Shown one piece after another: positions 5,532-6,532 of a DNA stretch of 6,532 nt. The notes beneath the pieces are model-generated. The model did not search any database. It saw only the letters and a program-made list of their open reading frames with translations, and had not been told where the DNA came from. Position numbers and translations under genes: made by a program. Origin of the DNA: Boseongicola sp. SB0675_bin_26 (GTDB lineage Bacteria; Pseudomonadota; Alphaproteobacteria; Rhodobacterales; Rhodobacteraceae); contig VYCX01000268.1 in the NCBI GenBank assembly GCA_009843725.1, positions 1 to 6,532 of the forward strand, written 5' to 3'. Numbering within the stretch: position 1 is the first letter of the stretch; each line of letters begins with the position of its first letter.

Positions 5532-6532
5532 TCACGACGCGACCCGCCAATGGACCGGCTTGCCGGGATCGAAAACCGTCACCGGTCCGTCACCGGTCTG
5601 CACGTGCCTGGGGAACTCGACCGGATCTCCTTTCTGCAGCGTGATCTTGGCATCGTTCAGGGGGAGCCCGTAGAAGCTTGCCCCGTGTCTCGAGACAAAG
5701 CCCTCCAGCCGATCCAGCGCATCGGCCATGTCGAAGATCTCCGCGAGGCAAGCGAGCGCAACGGGTGCCGTGAAGCATCCTGCGCATCCGCACGCGCTTT
5801 GCTTGGCCCCGGTCGTGTGAGGCGCACTGTCGGTTCCCAGGAAAAAGGCCGGTTTGCCGCTCGTGGCGGCCTTGACCAACGCCGCTCGATGGGTGCCGCG
5901 TTTCAAGATCGGCAGGCAATAGAAATGCGGGCGGATGCCGCCGGCCAACATGTCGTTTCGGTCGAGCATCAGATGCTGGACGGTAATGGTCGCGCCGATG
6001 TCGCCGCCCCCATCGGTCACATAGGCTGCGGCCTCCGCGGTCGTGATATGCTCCATCACGACGCGCAGCCCCGGTGTCCTGCGGCGAATCGGGTCAAGCA
6101 CCTCGTCGATGAAGACCGCTTCACGATCAAAGATGTCGACCTCGGGGCGCGTCACTTCGCCGTGGACGCAGAGTGGCAGGCTGGCCTTGGCCATCATTTC
6201 GAGGACGCCTCGTATCCTGTCAAAGTCACGCACTCCGTCTGCGGAATTCGTTGTGGCCCCGGCCGGATACAGCTTGACGGCCTTGACGAGCCCGCTGTCG
6301 GCGGCAGCCTTCACGTCGGCCGGATCCGTGTCCTCGGTGAGATAGAGCGTCATCAGCGGTTCGAATTCGGAACCTTTCGGCAAGGCTGCCAGGATGCGGT
6401 CGCGATAGGTTGCCGCATCTTGCGCCGTTACGACAGGCGGCGAGAGATTCGGCATGACGATGGCGCGGGCGAAATGTGCTGCGGAACAGGGCAGGACGCC
6501 CTCCATCATCGCACCATCGCGCAGGTGCAGAT
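5532..6532 (-). CDS. pyrC: Dihydroorotase, class II, 5' end beyond the window
   Basis: This zinc amidohydrolase closes N-carbamoyl-aspartate to dihydroorotate, the third step of UMP synthesis. The frame is open through the right edge: before M1 (ATG at 6509-6507) it reads LHLRDGA, so the true start is outside the window, probably about 15 codons away. Numbering from that ATG, K79 in [12 protein letters not shown] (the lysine carboxylated in the family), H116 in CVHGEVT, H154 in MEHITT, D227 in FLGTDSAPH and H231 are present. All fall 23 residues before E. coli PyrC K102, H139, H177, D250 and H254. The histidine codon at 6525-6527 equals E. coli H18, and the incomplete xAT codon at the edge fits H16. 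The full metal site therefore appears intact. The C-terminal substrate-site segment [11 protein letters not shown] (194-204) is also present. It is the first gene seen of a pyrC-pyrE-dnaB run. Confidence 0.97.
   Translation of the reverse strand, partial: LHLRDGAMMEGVLPCSAAHFARAIVMPNLSPPVVTAQDAATYRDRILAALPKGSEFEPLMTLYLTEDTDPADVKAAADSGLVKAVKLYPAGATTNSADGVRDFDRIRGVLEMMAKASLPLCVHGEVTRPEVDIFDREAVFIDEVLDPIRRRTPGLRVVMEHITTAEAAAYVTDGGGDIGATITVQHLMLDRNDMLAGGIRPHFYCLPILKRGTHRAALVKAATSGKPAFFLGTDSAPHTTGAKQSACGCAGCFTAPVALACLAEIFDMADALDRLEGFVSRHGASFYGLPLNDAKITLQKGDPVEFPRHVQTGDGPVTVFDPGKPVHWRVAS

Noticed and set aside
5473..5550. A longer PyrE starting at TTG 5550 and overlapping pyrC
   Set aside because: The extra 26 residues are not expected in the family, the start codon is TTG, and the ATG at 5472 has its own GAGG site.

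Overview
The window is chromosomal DNA of housekeeping character from a GC-rich alphaproteobacterium. The class assignment rests on protein style. DnaB carries the short insertion after Walker A that alphaproteobacterial homologues have. The ferredoxin/rubredoxin-type reductase, PyrE and PyrC all read like Rhodobacterales (Rhodobacteraceae-like) proteins. The order is an inference from remembered family sequences, not a computed placement.

Layout, left to right. (1) Plus strand, 1-421: the last 44 codons of a probable COG3146/DUF482 GNAT-like protein, overlapping by ATGA a complete pterin-4a-carbinolamine dehydratase. (2) Minus strand, 514-999: a Prx5-type peroxiredoxin, convergent with the dehydratase. 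(3) A 77-base divergent spacer, then plus strand 1077-2851: an FAD/NAD(P)H ferredoxin-type reductase overlapping by ATGA the 16S rRNA methyltransferase gene rsmD. (4) A 245-base convergent spacer with no convincing gene. (5) Minus strand, 3097-6532, transcribed right to left: pyrC (5' end outside the window), pyrE and dnaB. The window therefore holds six complete genes and two partial ones. No tRNA, rRNA, insertion sequence, CRISPR array or prophage gene was seen.

How the genes work together. PyrC and PyrE are the third and fifth steps of de novo UMP synthesis, and dnaB, the replicative helicase, follows them on the same strand after a 195-base gap. That gap is the most structured non-coding DNA here. 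It holds a 22-base tandem duplication with an internal 11-base (one helical turn) TGGAA/TGGAT periodicity, an inverted repeat around a TATGAT hexamer, and two copies of ATTGACC 17 bases apart. This suggests dnaB has its own regulated promoter/leader. The peroxiredoxin and the reductase share a divergent control region and are both redox proteins, but nothing shows that they are partners.

Start sites were revised where open frames ran past the likely start. The peroxiredoxin is placed at 999, the reductase at 1077 and pyrE at 5472. The pyrC frame stays open to the window edge and includes the metal-binding LHLRDGA segment, so its internal ATG at 6509 is not the start. I found no evidence of a novel multi-gene system. 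The items worth a second look are regulatory.
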